Source: an uncultured Tateyamaria sp.
GTDB lineage: Bacteria > Pseudomonadota > Alphaproteobacteria > Rhodobacterales > Rhodobacteraceae
NCBI GenBank assembly: GCA_905480645.1
Contig: CAJQRC010000033.1
Location: 32,674 to 96,673 of the forward strand
Direction of reading: 5' to 3'
DNA length: 64,000 nucleotides
Below, one piece after another: positions 19,207 through 28,690 of this stretch. Within the stretch, counting starts at the first letter, position 1, and every line of letters begins with the position of its first letter. The notes under the pieces are model-generated. The model ran no database searches and was not told where the DNA came from. It saw only the letters and a program-made list of their open reading frames with translations. The position numbers and the translations under genes are program-made.

Positions 19207-20658
19207 TTATTTATGTAGAGTTGTTCTTGCAACCGCTTGCCGCCAATCATCACGCGTCAGCTTTATTTTTTGAGGAAATATTGGTTCTCCATGTGCTTCC
19301 AACATAGCGAGTTCATTTAACGACGTCCAAAACCCTGTTGCAAGCCCGGCAAGATGTGCAGCACCAAGCGCTGAAGATTCAGTTTTAAGACAAGGTGTTA
19401 CTGGACGTGAAAGATTATTTGCTACGAGCTGCATCAAAAACTGATTACTACTGGGGCCACCATCAACAAAAAGTTGCCCTATATCCGCCAACGTTTGCAC
19501 CATAATCTCGTAAACATCTGTAACCTGATGTGCCAGACTATCGGCAGCCGCTCGTGCGATGTGTGCTGGCTCAATGTTGAATGATAGGCCCGAAAGTAGA
19601 CCGCGCGCATCAGTGTCCCAGTAAGGGGAGCCTAGGCCCACATGCGCAGGAACTAGACAGACGCCTTCTGCATCTTGGACAGTCTTCGCTAATTCCAGCA
19701 ATGCATCTACGCTAGGCAGCCCCATTATTTTGGTCAACCAAGGAAAAATAGAGGCGCTGACCAAAATGTTTCCCTCAAAAGCATAAGTTGATGTCCCATT
19801 AAGAGACCAAGCAATTGTGGTGGTTATACCCATAGGAGGAGTTGTAAACCTTGGAATAGTTGTCATAACGGATGATCCTGTCCCAAAGGTTATTTTTCCA
19901 TCACCATTCTTAAAAGCGCCGTGACCAAACAATGCAGCGTGAGAGTCGCCAATAGCGGATGCGATTGGCACTCCATCTGGTACAACGCTGGCCCCTAAGG
20001 TCAGTGCAAAATTGTGCGATGAGTCATGGACCTCAGGCAAACAAGTGGGATCAATGCTAAAAAGTTCACAAAGCTCTTGGTCCCATTGGTTTTGTATTAA
20101 ATTAAATAGTTGTGTTCTTGAGGCATTAGATCGGTCTGTTGCATGCAGCGTACCACCTGAAAACTTCCAGATAAGCCAACTGTCTACAGTGCCGATACAG
20201 ATATCGGTAACATTACCTCCATAGTTTTCAATAAGCCAAGTAACCTTGGTTGCTGGAAACATTGGGTCAAGTGGCAGGCCAGTTTTGGCAATTACCATTG
20301 GTTCGTAACCTGCCTTTTTGAGTGTTTCGCACGCGGCGGCTGTACGACGGCACTGCCACGTAATGACTGGGCCAAGCGGCTTACCCGTTTTACGGTCCCA
20401 GATCAGAACGGACTCACGCTGATTGGAGATTCCCAATCCTTTGATTGAAATTTTTGAAACGTCTTCTATACAGCTTGTAATGGCCTTTTGGGTCGCCAGC
20501 CATATTTCATCGGCATCCTGTTCTACCCAACCGGATTGTGAGTGTTTTATCGGGACAGCGGCAAATCCGGTAGAGATGATAGTACCTTTTTGATCCACAA
20601 CCACTGCTTTTGCGTTAGTCGTGCCTTCATCGATTGCGAGGATAACGCTTTGCACCAC
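19207..20658 (-). CDS. FGGY-family carbohydrate kinase, glycerol kinase-like
   Basis: The 483-residue protein has the FGGY two-domain fold. The N-terminal Asp-Glu-Gly-Thr-Thr-Asn-Ala-Lys-Ala phosphate-1 motif, Asn-Gln-Arg-Glu-Ser, Trp-Gln-Cys-Arg-Arg-Thr and Thr-Asp-Arg-Ser-Asn-Ala-Ser-Arg-Thr are close to glycerol kinase. The C-terminal Val-Asp-Gly-Gly-Pro-Ser-Ser-Asn signature is present. It phosphorylates a polyol or ketose with ATP. It begins two bases after the transketolase C-subunit stop, so it shares that operon. This suggests that its phosphorylated product feeds the transketolase, and a non-glycerol substrate is likely. Confidence 0.9.
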   Translation of the reverse strand: MVQSVILAIDEGTTNAKAVVVDQKGTIISTGFAAVPIKHSQSGWVEQDADEIWLATQKAITSCIEDVSKISIKGLGISNQRESVLIWDRKTGKPLGPVITWQCRRTAAACETLKKAGYEPMVIAKTGLPLDPMFPATKVTWLIENYGGNVTDICIGTVDSWLIWKFSGGTLHATDRSNASRTQLFNLIQNQWDQELCELFSIDPTCLPEVHDSSHNFALTLGASVVPDGVPIASAIGDSHAALFGHGAFKNGDGKITFGTGSSVMTTIPRFTTPPMGITTTIAWSLNGTSTYAFEGNILVSASIFPWLTKIMGLPSVDALLELAKTVQDAEGVCLVPAHVGLGSPYWDTDARGLLSGLSFNIEPAHIARAAADSLAHQVTDVYEIMVQTLADIGQLFVDGGPSSNQFLMQLVANNLSRPVTPCLKTESSALGAAHLAGLATGFWTSLNELAMLEAHGEPIFPQKIKLTRDDWRQAVARTTLHK

Positions 20659-20660
20659 TA

Positions 20661-21620
20661 CTAAACCTTTCGCTTAATCAATTTATATCCGCGCTCTACA
20701 ATACCATTTGGTGACATGCCAAACTCATCAAGTAGGAAATTTGCTGATCCGGTTGGTGCAAAAACTCCAGGGACACCAAGGCGCTCCATTGGAACGGGAC
20801 AATGATCTACGACTACTTCGGCCACTGCACTGCCAAGGCCGCCAAAGATTGTATGCTCTTCACAGGTAAGAATAGCGCCGGTATCATTTGCCGCTTCAAT
20901 TATGGCGTTTTCATCGATTGGACGAACGCTTGCCATATTTAAGACTCGGACTGATAATCCATTGTCCTCTAGAATAGCAGCTGCCTTTAGCGCACGATTA
21001 GTCAATGTTCCATTGCTAATAATTGTTAAATCGTTTCCATCTCGCAAAATATTAGCGCGGCCTAACTTAAAAATGTAATCATCAGGCAGAATATCTGGCA
21101 CGCCAATGCGGCTGAGCCGCAAAAAGCAAGCGCCATAATGTGCTGCTGCCCATTTCACAGCGGCGGCTGTCTCTATTCTGTCTGTGGGTGCTACGACAGG
21201 TATATTGGGTAATGCGCGTATCCAGGCAAAATCTTCAATAGAGTGATGTGTTGCTCCTAATTCACCATAGGCCATTCCGGAGCTGATGCCCACTAACTTC
21301 ACATTAGTTTCAGAGTAGGCCACATCGGCCTTTATTTGTTCAAGTGCACGACCCGTCAGAAAGGACGAGGCGGCACACACAAAAGGTATTTTTCCACCAT
21401 TTGCAAGCCCTGCACTGACGCCTACCATATTCTGTTCTGCAATGCCGACATTGATTAAACGTTCTGGAAACTTATCGCGAAACCCAGTTAGCTTTGATGA
21501 GCCGACGGAATCATTTACAACAGCCAGAATGTCATTGTTTGCAGCACCAAGATCTTCCAATGTATCAATAAAAGCATCACGGCAATCATACAGCTTTGCA
21601 GGCCCGGTAGGTGCTTTCAT
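20661..21620 (-). CDS. Transketolase, C-terminal subunit (split type)
   Basis: The 319-residue protein covers the pyrimidine-binding and C-terminal domains. Asn-Val-Gly-Ile-Ala-Glu-Gln-Asn-Met contains the Glu that activates thiamine diphosphate. Leu-Ser-Arg-Ile-Gly-Val-Pro and Glu-Glu-His-Thr-Ile-Phe-Gly-Gly-Leu-Gly-Ser-Ala follow. Its start overlaps the N-subunit stop by four bases, and the kinase gene follows two bases after its own stop. Split transketolases of this kind are common in specialised sugar pathways rather than in the central pentose phosphate route. It should form an alpha2beta2 complex with its partner. Confidence 0.93.
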   Translation of the reverse strand: MKAPTGPAKLYDCRDAFIDTLEDLGAANNDILAVVNDSVGSSKLTGFRDKFPERLINVGIAEQNMVGVSAGLANGGKIPFVCAASSFLTGRALEQIKADVAYSETNVKLVGISSGMAYGELGATHHSIEDFAWIRALPNIPVVAPTDRIETAAAVKWAAAHYGACFLRLSRIGVPDILPDDYIFKLGRANILRDGNDLTIISNGTLTNRALKAAAILEDNGLSVRVLNMASVRPIDENAIIEAANDTGAILTCEEHTIFGGLGSAVAEVVVDHCPVPMERLGVPGVFAPTGSANFLLDEFGMSPNGIVERGYKLIKRKV

Positions 21621-22438
21621 TCTGCTGCCTTTTTAAGTTCGTCCATAGCTTGCTTATATTGTTCCGCATTTGGTACTCGGTGATGCCAGGTAACATCGTC
21701 GGACATAAACGAGATTCCTGCACCTTTATTTGTATGAGCGACAATACACGTCGGTTTGGCGGGCACGATCTTATCTTTGTCTAGTGCGTTGACAATTTGA
21801 TCCATATCATGACCGTTGATTTCCTGCACGTTCCAGCCGAAGGCCTCAAATTTGGGACGCAGAGGAGTAATATCAATCGTATCTGCTAGGCGAGCGCCTT
21901 GTTGTAAACGGTTGTGGTCAATGATCAGTGTTAGGTTATCAAGCTTGAACTGTGCACCAGCCATGATGGCCTCCCAGTTGGAACCTTCCTGCATTTCCCC
22001 GTCTCCAGTAATGACGAAGGTACGCCAGTTTTCTCGGTTTAATTGAGCTGCTTTAGCCATACCAACAGCGATAGGGAGACCATGACCCAATGGCCCAGTG
22101 TTGGTTTCAACTCCTGGTACTTTTTTGCGATTAGGATGCCCGTTCAAACGTGAGTAAGGTTGCAGAAAGGTTTTGATTTCTTCTTTCTGTATAAACCCTT
22201 TTTCAGATAAAACGATGTAGAGAGCTAATGCTGTGTGCCCTTTACTCAACACCAGTCTATCTCTCTTAGGATCGGACGGATTTTTGGGATTTACTGACAT
22301 CACTTTAAAATAAAGTGCTGTTAGTAGATCGATTACAGACATTTCCCCACCAACGTGCCCAGCCCCCGCTTCAAATACAGCTTGGACATCGCGCCGCCTG
22401 ATGCAATTAGCAACTGTACGCAGCTCTGAAGAATTCAT
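21617..22438 (-). CDS. Transketolase, N-terminal subunit (split type)
   Basis: Start chosen at the internal ATG (22438), giving 273 residues; a longer frame to 22495 adds a non-family extension. It has the thiamine diphosphate-binding Gly-Asp-Gly-Glu-Met-Gln-Glu-Gly motif, the start-proximal Gly-Ala-Gly-His-Val-Gly-Gly, Asp-His-Asn-Arg-Leu-Gln-Gln-Gly and Thr-Asn-Lys-Gly. It transfers two-carbon ketol units together with the C-subunit. It leads a three-gene transcript (N-subunit, C-subunit, FGGY kinase). The FucI-like gene lies about 300 bases upstream on the same strand and may be transcribed with it. Confidence 0.92.
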   Translation of the reverse strand: MNSSELRTVANCIRRRDVQAVFEAGAGHVGGEMSVIDLLTALYFKVMSVNPKNPSDPKRDRLVLSKGHTALALYIVLSEKGFIQKEEIKTFLQPYSRLNGHPNRKKVPGVETNTGPLGHGLPIAVGMAKAAQLNRENWRTFVITGDGEMQEGSNWEAIMAGAQFKLDNLTLIIDHNRLQQGARLADTIDITPLRPKFEAFGWNVQEINGHDMDQIVNALDKDKIVPAKPTCIVAHTNKGAGISFMSDDVTWHHRVPNAEQYKQAMDELKKAAE

Positions 22439-22792
22439 GAATAGCTCTACATATAAATTCAAATAAACGATTGCGCGCACTACTTCGCGTGTCAAGGTAT
22501 CACGGCCTAATTTCTATGCCAAACTTGAACGACAGATCGTGAACCCTGAAGGTTAGGGATTTAAAATACCTCAGCCCAAATGCTTTGTATCTCAATTTCT
22601 TATATACGGTTAAATTATGATTATACGGTTAAATTATGATGCTATGAAATTTTTAGATTTTTAATTGTGGTATTGGTCTTTTTTGTTCTAGGTAAGATTA
22701 TCGTCGATATGGTCTAAAATGTTTTATACGATCGAAATATGATAAAATTTTAATTTTAAAGATAGCTATCGGAACGAGGACTGTTTTCTATC

Positions 22793-24259
22793 TCAGACTA
22801 ATGAGGGAAGGGTAGGGATTGGTTCGATCTCTCCATTGTGATGGTAAGTTGGGATGCGTAGATAACGTGTAACCGCTTCATACAGCGCATCTGCGTGGTG
22901 TCCGCGGACCATTGCCACGTGGTGCTCAAAACCATTTTGTGTAACGAACTGCATTAATTTGCGTAGCTTAGCTACTTGAGTTACCGCAATGCCACCATCC
23001 ATCCCAAACGGATCGTCTGTGAAGAGCCCATCACCGATATAAGCCTTTAGGGTGCCGTTTTGATCATCAGAGGAAATGCGGAAGTAAGTCATATCACCGG
23101 CCTGAACCTTCCCTTTAACTGCACCGAAACACTTTGCTCTGCCAATGACCTCACCTAAAACGTCGAGCTCACTTATTTCCGGCTTCTCTCCAATGAACGA
23201 TGCTGGGAAGTTACCGCAGTGAGTGCAAACGCATTTGTCAGTTACCCGTCCATAATTATTATTCCAATCAAGGATTGCAGCTGGTGCAGCCGATGCAAGA
23301 GTGAGGGCAAACATCGACACTGCCCCCATGACGTCAACTTCACAGGCAGACGGGCTTAGATCTTCCCCCATCATTGACATAGTTACGCAGGTTGCACATC
23401 CAAAGTTATCTTGAAGAGATCGCCAGCATTGGATTGCTGAGGTGTCACACTCGTTTTCTTCGATCCAGCGGTTTACGGCAAGTGTCCACTTTGCTTGTAC
23501 AGTGATTTGTTCTTTAGTGATATGAGGTGGTATAAAACCATACTCGCTTATGCGCTTCATGACAGATAATAGCTCCGGAGCTTCGTCACGAATTTCATTT
23601 GCAGCTGCCATCATCTCTGATAAATCAACAGTCTGAACTGTGATTCCTGAGTTTTGTAGTAACTTCTCAGAGTATCGCATTGTTTGGAATGGACCGGTGC
23701 GGGCGCCAATTGCCCCAACTCGCGCTCCACGAATACCGCGTACCGTGCGGCATGTTCTCGAAAACCGGTCAAGATCCTTCCCGAATGCAACCTTATCAAG
23801 GTCCATCGTATGCTCTGTTGTCTCTGTAAAAGGAATGCCACACTGCCAAAAGTTATTTGCAATTGATATCTTGCCGCAAAATGCATCTCGCCGAGAGTGT
23901 ACATCTACCGCTTCAATTTCATCGTTGCACGCCGCGAGTAGAATAGGGATCTTCAGATCAGTGCGATTAATTAGCTCTGCAATTGCAATCTCATCTCCAA
24001 AGTTGGGACATACTATCACGAGGCCGTCTAACGTCCCACGATGCTCTTTGAAAAATGATGCATATTTTGTAGCATCGTCAACTGACTGGATTGCACCGTT
24101 GGCCGTGGCGTCAAATGGCAAGGTAATGCAGGAAATTCCAAGTAAATTCATCTGTTTGAGAACATCTTCACGTGCCTGTGCGCAGGGTTCTGGGCTAAAA
24201 AATGCACGACTTGCTATGACTAAACCGAGGCTAATAGGGCGTTCAAAATTTCGATTCAT
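22793..24259 (-). CDS. L-fucose/L-arabinose isomerase-family protein
   Basis: The 488-residue protein has a FucI-like layout. An N-terminal Rossmann-type region holds Val-Ile-Ala-Ser-Arg-Ala-Phe-Phe and Leu-Asp-Gly-Leu-Val-Ile-Val. The central active-site region shows Cys-Trp-Arg-Ser-Leu-Gln, Gly-Cys-Ala-Thr-Cys-Val-Thr and Ser-Ala-Cys-Glu-Val-Asp with possible metal-binding Glu and Asp. The C-terminal part has Gly-Asp-Gly-Leu-Phe-Thr-Asp-Asp-Pro and Gly-Phe-Glu-His-His-Val-Ala-Met. Family members interconvert aldoses and ketoses with Mn2+. It precedes the transketolase-kinase genes, so an aldose-ketose-phosphoketose-transketolase sequence is plausible. The sugar is not identifiable. Confidence 0.85.
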   Translation of the reverse strand: MNRNFERPISLGLVIASRAFFSPEPCAQAREDVLKQMNLLGISCITLPFDATANGAIQSVDDATKYASFFKEHRGTLDGLVIVCPNFGDEIAIAELINRTDLKIPILLAACNDEIEAVDVHSRRDAFCGKISIANNFWQCGIPFTETTEHTMDLDKVAFGKDLDRFSRTCRTVRGIRGARVGAIGARTGPFQTMRYSEKLLQNSGITVQTVDLSEMMAAANEIRDEAPELLSVMKRISEYGFIPPHITKEQITVQAKWTLAVNRWIEENECDTSAIQCWRSLQDNFGCATCVTMSMMGEDLSPSACEVDVMGAVSMFALTLASAAPAAILDWNNNYGRVTDKCVCTHCGNFPASFIGEKPEISELDVLGEVIGRAKCFGAVKGKVQAGDMTYFRISSDDQNGTLKAYIGDGLFTDDPFGMDGGIAVTQVAKLRKLMQFVTQNGFEHHVAMVRGHHADALYEAVTRYLRIPTYHHNGEIEPIPTLPSLV

Positions 24260-24734
24260 CTGATTTCCTCTAAATGAGCAGTTCTGAACAGTTACGTTGT
24301 AGTTATTATGATAAAAGGTTAGTCCATCATTATCATTTGGTCTATTGAGAAGATGAACATATTTACGACCCTTCGGCTAAATAGAATATTAGGTCATTAA
24401 AATGTGTGGAATAAGATTTTGGATAACATGAAGATTTTCTTGACGTTTCTTTATGATAATTGAGGCATAACCTTCCCATTAAATGATGATGACGTTTTCT
24501 TTGTTGCAATTTGTGGGCTATTTTAATTTTTCGTTCCAACGTGAATATCATTTTTGTATTTGTCTAAGACGTGTTGCAAAATGCATTGGTTGACGATCTT
24601 TTAATGTAAAATTTATCTCATAATAAGCACTGTACTTGCGGATAAGCATTATCACTGACAATCTGAAATCTTGAAGTTATTTGGTGGGCGCAAAAAATGA
24701 TTGCCTGCGGTATGGGTGTTATGGAGGCAAAAGA
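24260..24734. other. Divergent promoter region between two sugar-enzyme operons
   Basis: About 475 AT-rich bases separate the minus-strand isomerase gene and the plus-strand AGE-family gene. Both operons should start here, so shared regulation is likely. I could not pick out a convincing operator palindrome. Confidence 0.45.
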
Positions 24735-26045
24735 TTGAAAACAGTTAAACCCAAGCAAAATTATGAGGACAAGGTAGTAAAGGAAACTGACCTTTTAGAT
24801 CGGCCAATGCATCGCATCTGGTTGCTTGACCAAGCTCGAAATTTGCTTGATTTCTTTTTACCTTCCTCGATTAATCCAAAAGGCGGATTTTTTTCTCTTA
24901 ACCAACACGGAGTGCCCGTTAATTCACTTAATCCAGCTGGCCAAGAACGCAAATTACACAGCACAACAAGAATGGTGCATTGCGCGGTAATAGCCCATCA
25001 GTTGGGGCTGCCCGGAGCTGATGACGTTATTGATCATGGTATGGACTTCATATGGTCTCGTCACCGTGATCAAGATAAAGGTGGTTATTTCTGGGCGGTT
25101 GATGACATAGGAACCGTTAACCCATTGAAACAGGCTTATGGTCATGCATTCGTGCTGTTGGCTGCGGCGTCTGCCAAGGTTGCAGGGCACCCTGGTGCTG
25201 ATCAGCTCTTGGAAGATGTGACAGGAGTTTTGCTTTGCAAATTTTGGGAGCCTGAATTTGGCGCAACGAGCGAGGAGTACCAGGCAGACTGGACACCTTT
25301 TAGTGCGTACCGCGGACAAAATTCCAACATGCACCTTACAGAATCTCTGATGGCAGCATTCGAAGCTACTGGTGAGAATAAATATCTGGATATGGCAGTT
25401 TCAATTGCTGGTTTAATTATAAACCAGCATGCAAGAGCTGAAGGTTGGCGAGTAGCAGAACATTTCGATGATAGATGGCTTATAGATCGCCATTACATTG
25501 GTGACCCAATGTTTCGACCGAGTGGTATAACGCCGGGCCATGCGTTGGAATGGGCCCGATTGCTCGTTCAGCTATGGGAGCTTGGGGGTAGGGCCAGCAC
25601 TTGGATGTTAGAAGCTGCACAATCGTTATTCTTGACGGCTTGCGAAACGGGGTGGGATGTTGAAAAAGGCGGTTTTTATTATACGCTTGATTGGGACAAT
25701 CAGCCCAATCAGTCAGACCGTTTTTGGTGGCCCTGCTGTGAGGGCATCGCAGCAGCTAGCGTTTTACATAAGGTAAGTGATAATCCACAATTTCAACAAT
25801 GGTATAGGCGCATTTTGGGGTTTACCAGTCGGTACCTGATTGACCGAAAAAATGGTGGCTGGTACGCAGAGCTAGACAGTGCCCTGTTGCCTATTGAGAA
25901 TGTATTTGAGGGCAAACCTGATTTATATCACTCTTTGCAAGCTTGCTTAATCCCTATGCTTCCAAGCAATGGAAGTGTTACGCAACACCTTACCTCAACT
26001 CGATACTGTGACCTTCTATCGAGTGATGCGAAAGGCTTGTTTTGA
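24735..26045 (+). CDS. AGE-family epimerase/isomerase (N-acylglucosamine 2-epimerase-like)
   Basis: A TTG at 24735 with GGAGG seven bases upstream is the best start, giving about 436 residues. The family is an (alpha/alpha)6 barrel. Histidine-bearing motifs are visible in order: Arg-His-Arg-Asp-Gln, Tyr-Gly-His-Ala-Phe, Asn-Met-His-Leu-Thr-Glu, Gly-His-Ala-Leu-Glu-Trp and Trp-Trp-Pro-Cys-Cys-Glu-Gly. Relatives interconvert aldoses and ketoses or epimerise at C2 (YihS, mannose isomerase, cellobiose 2-epimerase). It leads a plus-strand operon with the GMC oxidoreductase 19 bases downstream. The substrate is unknown. Confidence 0.9.
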   Translation: MKTVKPKQNYEDKVVKETDLLDRPMHRIWLLDQARNLLDFFLPSSINPKGGFFSLNQHGVPVNSLNPAGQERKLHSTTRMVHCAVIAHQLGLPGADDVIDHGMDFIWSRHRDQDKGGYFWAVDDIGTVNPLKQAYGHAFVLLAAASAKVAGHPGADQLLEDVTGVLLCKFWEPEFGATSEEYQADWTPFSAYRGQNSNMHLTESLMAAFEATGENKYLDMAVSIAGLIINQHARAEGWRVAEHFDDRWLIDRHYIGDPMFRPSGITPGHALEWARLLVQLWELGGRASTWMLEAAQSLFLTACETGWDVEKGGFYYTLDWDNQPNQSDRFWWPCCEGIAAASVLHKVSDNPQFQQWYRRILGFTSRYLIDRKNGGWYAELDSALLPIENVFEGKPDLYHSLQACLIPMLPSNGSVTQHLTSTRYCDLLSSDAKGLF

Positions 26046-26064
26046 TTAGAAATCCCGTAGCATT

Positions 26065-27594
26065 ATGACAGAGATCAATCCGGATATTGTAATTGTCGGA
26101 TCAGGTGTGGGAGGTAGCGCCGTAGCACATCAGTTGGCTGGTTCAGGTGCTCGTATTTTAATTTTGGAACGTGGTGATTTTTTACCAAAAGAGCCACAGA
26201 ATTCAGATGCTGATGCAGTGTTCATTCAGTCTCGTTATCGCACCAAAGACATTTGGCAGGATTCTGAGGGGTGTCACTTTCGACCTGGCCAGTATTACTT
26301 TGTTGGTGGACACACTAAGTTTTATGGCACAGCAATGTTCCGTTTTCGTGAAAGGGATTTTGATGAAAATCAGCTGGATGATGGGATTTCGCCGGGTTGG
26401 CCATTCAGCTATGATGAACTTGAACCGTATTACACTATGGCTGAAGAGTTATTTGGAGTACGTGGTCAGGCTGGCGATGACCCAACTGAACCCGTGCGAA
26501 GCGGCGCGTATCCTCATGCCGCTATCCCGCATGAGCCCATTATTGCAAACTTAGCTAATGGTTTAAGCCGGCAGGGGCTGCATCCTTTCAAGATGCCGTC
26601 AGCAATTGATTTTGGAACAAATGGCACCTGCCGACGTTGCGGAACCTGCGATGCGTTTGCCTGCCGTTTTGATGCAAAGGGAGATGCGGAAACAAAACTT
26701 TTACGACCTACGCTGCGTCATGCTGATGTTACGCTTTGGAAAAGTGCTCAAGTTATGCGTTTGATTCCCGATGAAAACGGGCAACGAATTGTTGCTGCTG
26801 AGGTTCTTAGAGGTGGTGAGCGGCTGCGCGTAAAAGCTCCATTATTCATATTGAGTGCTGGTGCGATTAATTCTGCATTAATACTTCTTCGCTCAAAAAC
26901 GCATAATATGCCAGAAGGATTAGCTAATCGCTCAGGTGTTGTTGGCCGGTATCTCATGAACCATCACTTAACTGGCCTAATGGGTATTTGGCCTTTTACC
27001 CATAATAAAACGCGGTTTCCTAAAACGATGTCAGTTAATGATTTTTACAACGGGTTACCTGGTGATCCGATGGCACGTGGGAACATCCAGATGTTGGGTA
27101 ATATTTCTGGCCCAATGATCAGTTCAGTTTTTCCCCAGATTCCTAAAGTTGCCGCAAATTGGCTTGGCCGACACAGTGTAGATTTCTTGGCGATGTCTGA
27201 AGATCCACCCAATCGCGAAAGCCGAGTGCTGGCTCTAGAAGATGGTGGAGTGCAAGTTAGTTACCGCCCTCGTGGTATAAAAGAGCATGATCGGTTCGTA
27301 AATCATGTTAAAAAAACATTGCGGCAAGTCGGATTTCCGATGGTTATACGCCATAGATTTGGCATTGAATCCCCTTCGCATCAGTGTGGCACTGTTCGGA
27401 TGGGCTATAATCCGAACAAGTCTGCTCTGAACGACCTATGTCAAGCTCATTCGCACCCAAACTTGTTTGTTGTTGATGCTGGTTTTTTTCCTTCATCGGC
27501 AGCGTTAAATCCCGCATTGACTGTAGCAGCGCAGGCGCTGAGAGTTGGTGCTAATTTGCGATCTCGATGGCGCAACGATATGTTAATGAATTAA
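26065..27594 (+). CDS. GMC-family FAD-dependent oxidoreductase
   Basis: The 509-residue flavoprotein starts with the Gly-Ser-Gly-Val-Gly-Gly-Ser FAD motif followed by Leu-Glu-Arg-Gly-Asp. The C-terminal GMC signature includes a catalytic His (Ser-His-Gln-Cys-Gly-Thr) and a second conserved Asn (Ala-Leu-Asn-Pro-Ala-Leu-Thr). A cysteine-rich insert near residues 188-200 (Cys-Arg-Arg-Cys-Gly-Thr-Cys) is typical of the glucose/gluconate dehydrogenase subgroup and may hold a metal or disulfides. It likely oxidises a sugar or polyol hydroxyl. No Tat or Sec signal is seen, so it appears cytosolic. Confidence 0.93.
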   Translation: MTEINPDIVIVGSGVGGSAVAHQLAGSGARILILERGDFLPKEPQNSDADAVFIQSRYRTKDIWQDSEGCHFRPGQYYFVGGHTKFYGTAMFRFRERDFDENQLDDGISPGWPFSYDELEPYYTMAEELFGVRGQAGDDPTEPVRSGAYPHAAIPHEPIIANLANGLSRQGLHPFKMPSAIDFGTNGTCRRCGTCDAFACRFDAKGDAETKLLRPTLRHADVTLWKSAQVMRLIPDENGQRIVAAEVLRGGERLRVKAPLFILSAGAINSALILLRSKTHNMPEGLANRSGVVGRYLMNHHLTGLMGIWPFTHNKTRFPKTMSVNDFYNGLPGDPMARGNIQMLGNISGPMISSVFPQIPKVAANWLGRHSVDFLAMSEDPPNRESRVLALEDGGVQVSYRPRGIKEHDRFVNHVKKTLRQVGFPMVIRHRFGIESPSHQCGTVRMGYNPNKSALNDLCQAHSHPNLFVVDAGFFPSSAALNPALTVAAQALRVGANLRSRWRNDMLMN

Positions 27595-27610
27595 TTTTGA
27601 AGGAATGTGT

Positions 27611-28453
27611 ATGAATTTTTTGCTGCCATTAACTGGTTCATTTGCAATGCCTGCTGCAGAAAATCCGACAGTCGCAATGATTGAGGCTGCTTTCCGCCAC
27701 CATGGCCTTGATTGGCGTTACTTGAATTGTGAAGTGGAACCACAAAATTTAGAAGATGCGGTGCGAGGGGCACGTGCAATGGGCTGGCGCGGTTTCAATT
27801 GCTCTATTCCGCACAAAGTGGCAGTTATTAATTATTTGGACGGTTTGGGAAAATCAGCAGAGATTATTGGTGCGGTCAATACTATTGTTCTTCGGGACAA
27901 TAAGTTGATCGGTGAAAACACAGATGGTCGAGGGTTTGTAAGCGCATTACAAAAGGTGGTAGATCCGGCAGACAAAAAGGTTGTGCTCTTTGGTGCAGGA
28001 GGTGCGGCGCGGGCTGTGGCTGTTGAGATTGCCCTGGCTGGTGCTGCGCAGATCACTATTGTCAATCGTAGCCAAGACAGGGGTGAAAAACTTTCACAAC
28101 TTCTAAATGAAAAAACTCCTACTCCGGCTAATTTTGTTCTCTGGCGAGAGCCTTTTTTCATTCCAAAAGACACCAATATAGTAATTCACGCAACGTCTAT
28201 TGGGCTTTTCCCCGATGTCGATGCGATGCCAAATATAGATGTCAGTAGCTTAACAGCTAAAATGATAGTTGCTGATGGCATACACAACCCTCCATTAACC
28301 AGATTTTTGATGGCTGCACAGGCGCACGGTTGCGTAACTGTAGACGGTTTGAGTATGTTGGTACAACAAGGAGTGATCGGCATAAAATATTGGACAGGTG
28401 TTGACGTTAATCCTAAAATTATGAGCGAAGCCTTGATCAAACTGAAGCTATAA
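27611..28453 (+). CDS. Shikimate dehydrogenase-like NAD(P)-dependent oxidoreductase
   Basis: The start is the ATG at 27611 with AAGGA seven bases upstream; the ATG at 27605 is too close to it. The 280-residue protein has the N-terminal substrate domain (Cys-Ser-Ile-Pro-His-Lys, with the catalytic Lys, and Glu-Asn-Thr-Asp-Gly with the catalytic Asp). The nucleotide domain holds Gly-Ala-Gly-Gly-Ala-Ala-Arg-Ala and Val-Asn-Arg-Ser, an NADP-leaning pattern. Placement in a sugar cluster, rather than with aromatic biosynthesis genes, suggests a catabolic paralogue such as a quinate, cyclitol or keto-sugar dehydrogenase. The chemistry is established for the family; the substrate is not. Confidence 0.88.
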   Translation: MNFLLPLTGSFAMPAAENPTVAMIEAAFRHHGLDWRYLNCEVEPQNLEDAVRGARAMGWRGFNCSIPHKVAVINYLDGLGKSAEIIGAVNTIVLRDNKLIGENTDGRGFVSALQKVVDPADKKVVLFGAGGAARAVAVEIALAGAAQITIVNRSQDRGEKLSQLLNEKTPTPANFVLWREPFFIPKDTNIVIHATSIGLFPDVDAMPNIDVSSLTAKMIVADGIHNPPLTRFLMAAQAHGCVTVDGLSMLVQQGVIGIKYWTGVDVNPKIMSEALIKLKL

Positions 28454-28690
28454 AGATTCAAGATACCTACATCTTTTAACTTGATACGGTATATTTTTTT
28501 GAATTTTTGGGTGTTGAAATAGAATTTTAGGCAGAAGTTTTATGGAGCTAAAAATTTACGTAAGTATTTGTGTGCTAGAATATTTTTGCTGAACATCTCA
28601 AAATTAGCAAATCGGAAGTATTTGTGAAAGCTCAAGCAACCAAGGCGCGATAGGTGTGCCCAATTGCTTGAATTGTCACTTAAGTAAAAA

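Noticed and set aside
13294..28453. Assigning the district to sulfoquinovose degradation by a transketolase route
   Set aside because: The split transketolase fits, but no sulfonate transporter, sulfoquinovosidase or sulfo-sugar-specific isomerase is seen, and the AGE-family member could serve many sugars.
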